Positions 8,433 to 8,735 of a stretch of 8,735 nucleotides of DNA are shown in pieces. The translations under genes were made by a program, and so were the position numbers. How positions within the stretch are numbered: position 1 is the stretch's first letter; each line of letters opens with the position of its first letter. The notes beneath the pieces are model-generated. The model had not been told where the DNA came from, searched no databases, and worked only from the letters and a program-made list of their open reading frames with translations. Source of the DNA: Rhodanobacteraceae bacterium (lineage in GTDB: Bacteria; Pseudomonadota; Gammaproteobacteria; Xanthomonadales; Rhodanobacteraceae); NCBI GenBank assembly GCA_025928735.1, contig JAICIW010000068.1, forward strand, positions 1 to 8,735, written 5' to 3'.

Positions 8433-8561
8433 ATGGGTGCGGCTGGCCTTCACGGTGTTCACCGCGCCGAATGCAAGGTTGCCGTCAGCCGGGGCTTGGC
8501 GCTTCACACTCGGGTGCAGCAACAGAGCTGGATTTTGGCCCGCGTTGGAATGACTACAAAT
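8433..8561. other. Intergenic stretch upstream of lpxL; no gene seen
   Basis: 129 bases without a recognisable coding sequence on either strand. It includes GGAATGAC (8548-8555) just before the TCGTCAT end of the following repeat. The same bases close such repeats elsewhere, so this may be the tail of another, decayed copy, but the evidence is only eight bases. Confidence 0.4.
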
Positions 8562-8735
8562 TCGTCATCCCGGACGCCGCGAAGCGGCGATCCGGGACCC
8601 AGTGACTTTCGGCTCAATCGGGTACCAAAGTCACTGGGTATACTCGCGCCATCCTTGGCGCTCGCCCTGCGGGCCATCGACCAAGCCGATGTTCGCTTCG
8701 GCATCCTGCCTTCGCAGTCGGCTTTCGCCGGAATG
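8562..8735 (+). repeat. Modular interspersed repeat, copy 2 (cut by window end)
   Basis: Starts with TCGTCAT (8562-8568), then a 12-bp stem: CCCGGA (8569-8574) and CGCCGC (8575-8580), loop GAA, GCGGCG (8584-8589), bulged A, TCCGGG (8591-8596). Next comes a perfect 13-base inverted repeat, ACCCAGTGACTTT (8597-8609) and AAAGTCACTGGGT (8627-8639), with a 17-base loop. The core at 8641-8665 is the reverse complement of 5232-5256 with one mismatch. The end reads CGGC-TTTC-GCCG followed by GAATG at the window edge, matching the end of copy 1 with changed bases but the same stem. By comparison with copy 1 it should finish about four bases beyond the window. No protein is encoded. Confidence 0.78.

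Noticed and set aside
8416..8433. TTG start for lpxL at 8433
   Set aside because: It would place the extended -10 box within the coding sequence; the ATG at 8415 gives the normal length.

Overview
The window is GC-rich (about two thirds G+C by eye). Its gene families resemble those of a gammaproteobacterium of the Xanthomonadales type (Xanthomonadaceae or Rhodanobacteraceae): a monomeric NADP-isocitrate dehydrogenase, a lipid A acyltransferase very like E. coli LpxL, an NDUFS6-like CHCC zinc-finger protein, an ELM1-family protein and LPS-type glycosyltransferases. The lineage is inferred from gene content and style; no rRNA or other taxonomic marker is present.

Layout from left to right. An ELM1-family gene on the minus strand runs off the left edge (1-267). 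Divergent from it is an MgtC/SapB-family membrane protein (365-1060). Then come, on the plus strand, a 75-residue CHCC zinc-finger protein (1160-1387) preceded by a strong stem-loop, a family 4-like glycosyltransferase (1567-2733), and a complete monomeric isocitrate dehydrogenase, icd (2859-5096). A gene-free stretch (5097-5415) holds a 208-bp modular interspersed repeat. After it lie an O-antigen ligase/polymerase-like membrane protein (5416-6753) and a WaaE/KdtX-like family 2 glycosyltransferase (6743-7504), which overlap by 11 bases and are probably translationally coupled. The lipid A acyltransferase lpxL faces them on the minus strand (7498-8415), overlapping tail to tail by 7 bases. The right edge (8416-8735) contains no convincing gene but holds a second copy of the same repeat in opposite orientation, cut by the window end.

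Functional theme. Four genes, and probably the ELM1 gene as a fifth, belong to outer-membrane lipopolysaccharide assembly: lipid A acylation (lpxL), sugar addition to the core (the two glycosyltransferases), and attachment or polymerisation of the O-chain (the Wzy_C-type protein). The MgtC-like protein is an inner-membrane protein of a family tied to magnesium and acid stress. The icd gene is central metabolism and looks like a neighbour rather than a partner; it has its own plausible promoter.

I found no clearly new protein system. The observations most worth a second look are non-coding: the pair of diverged repeat copies that keep the same hairpin architecture and near-identical core, and -10-like hexamers placed exactly 8 bases before the ATG of up to three envelope genes, which suggests leaderless or near-leaderless transcripts.
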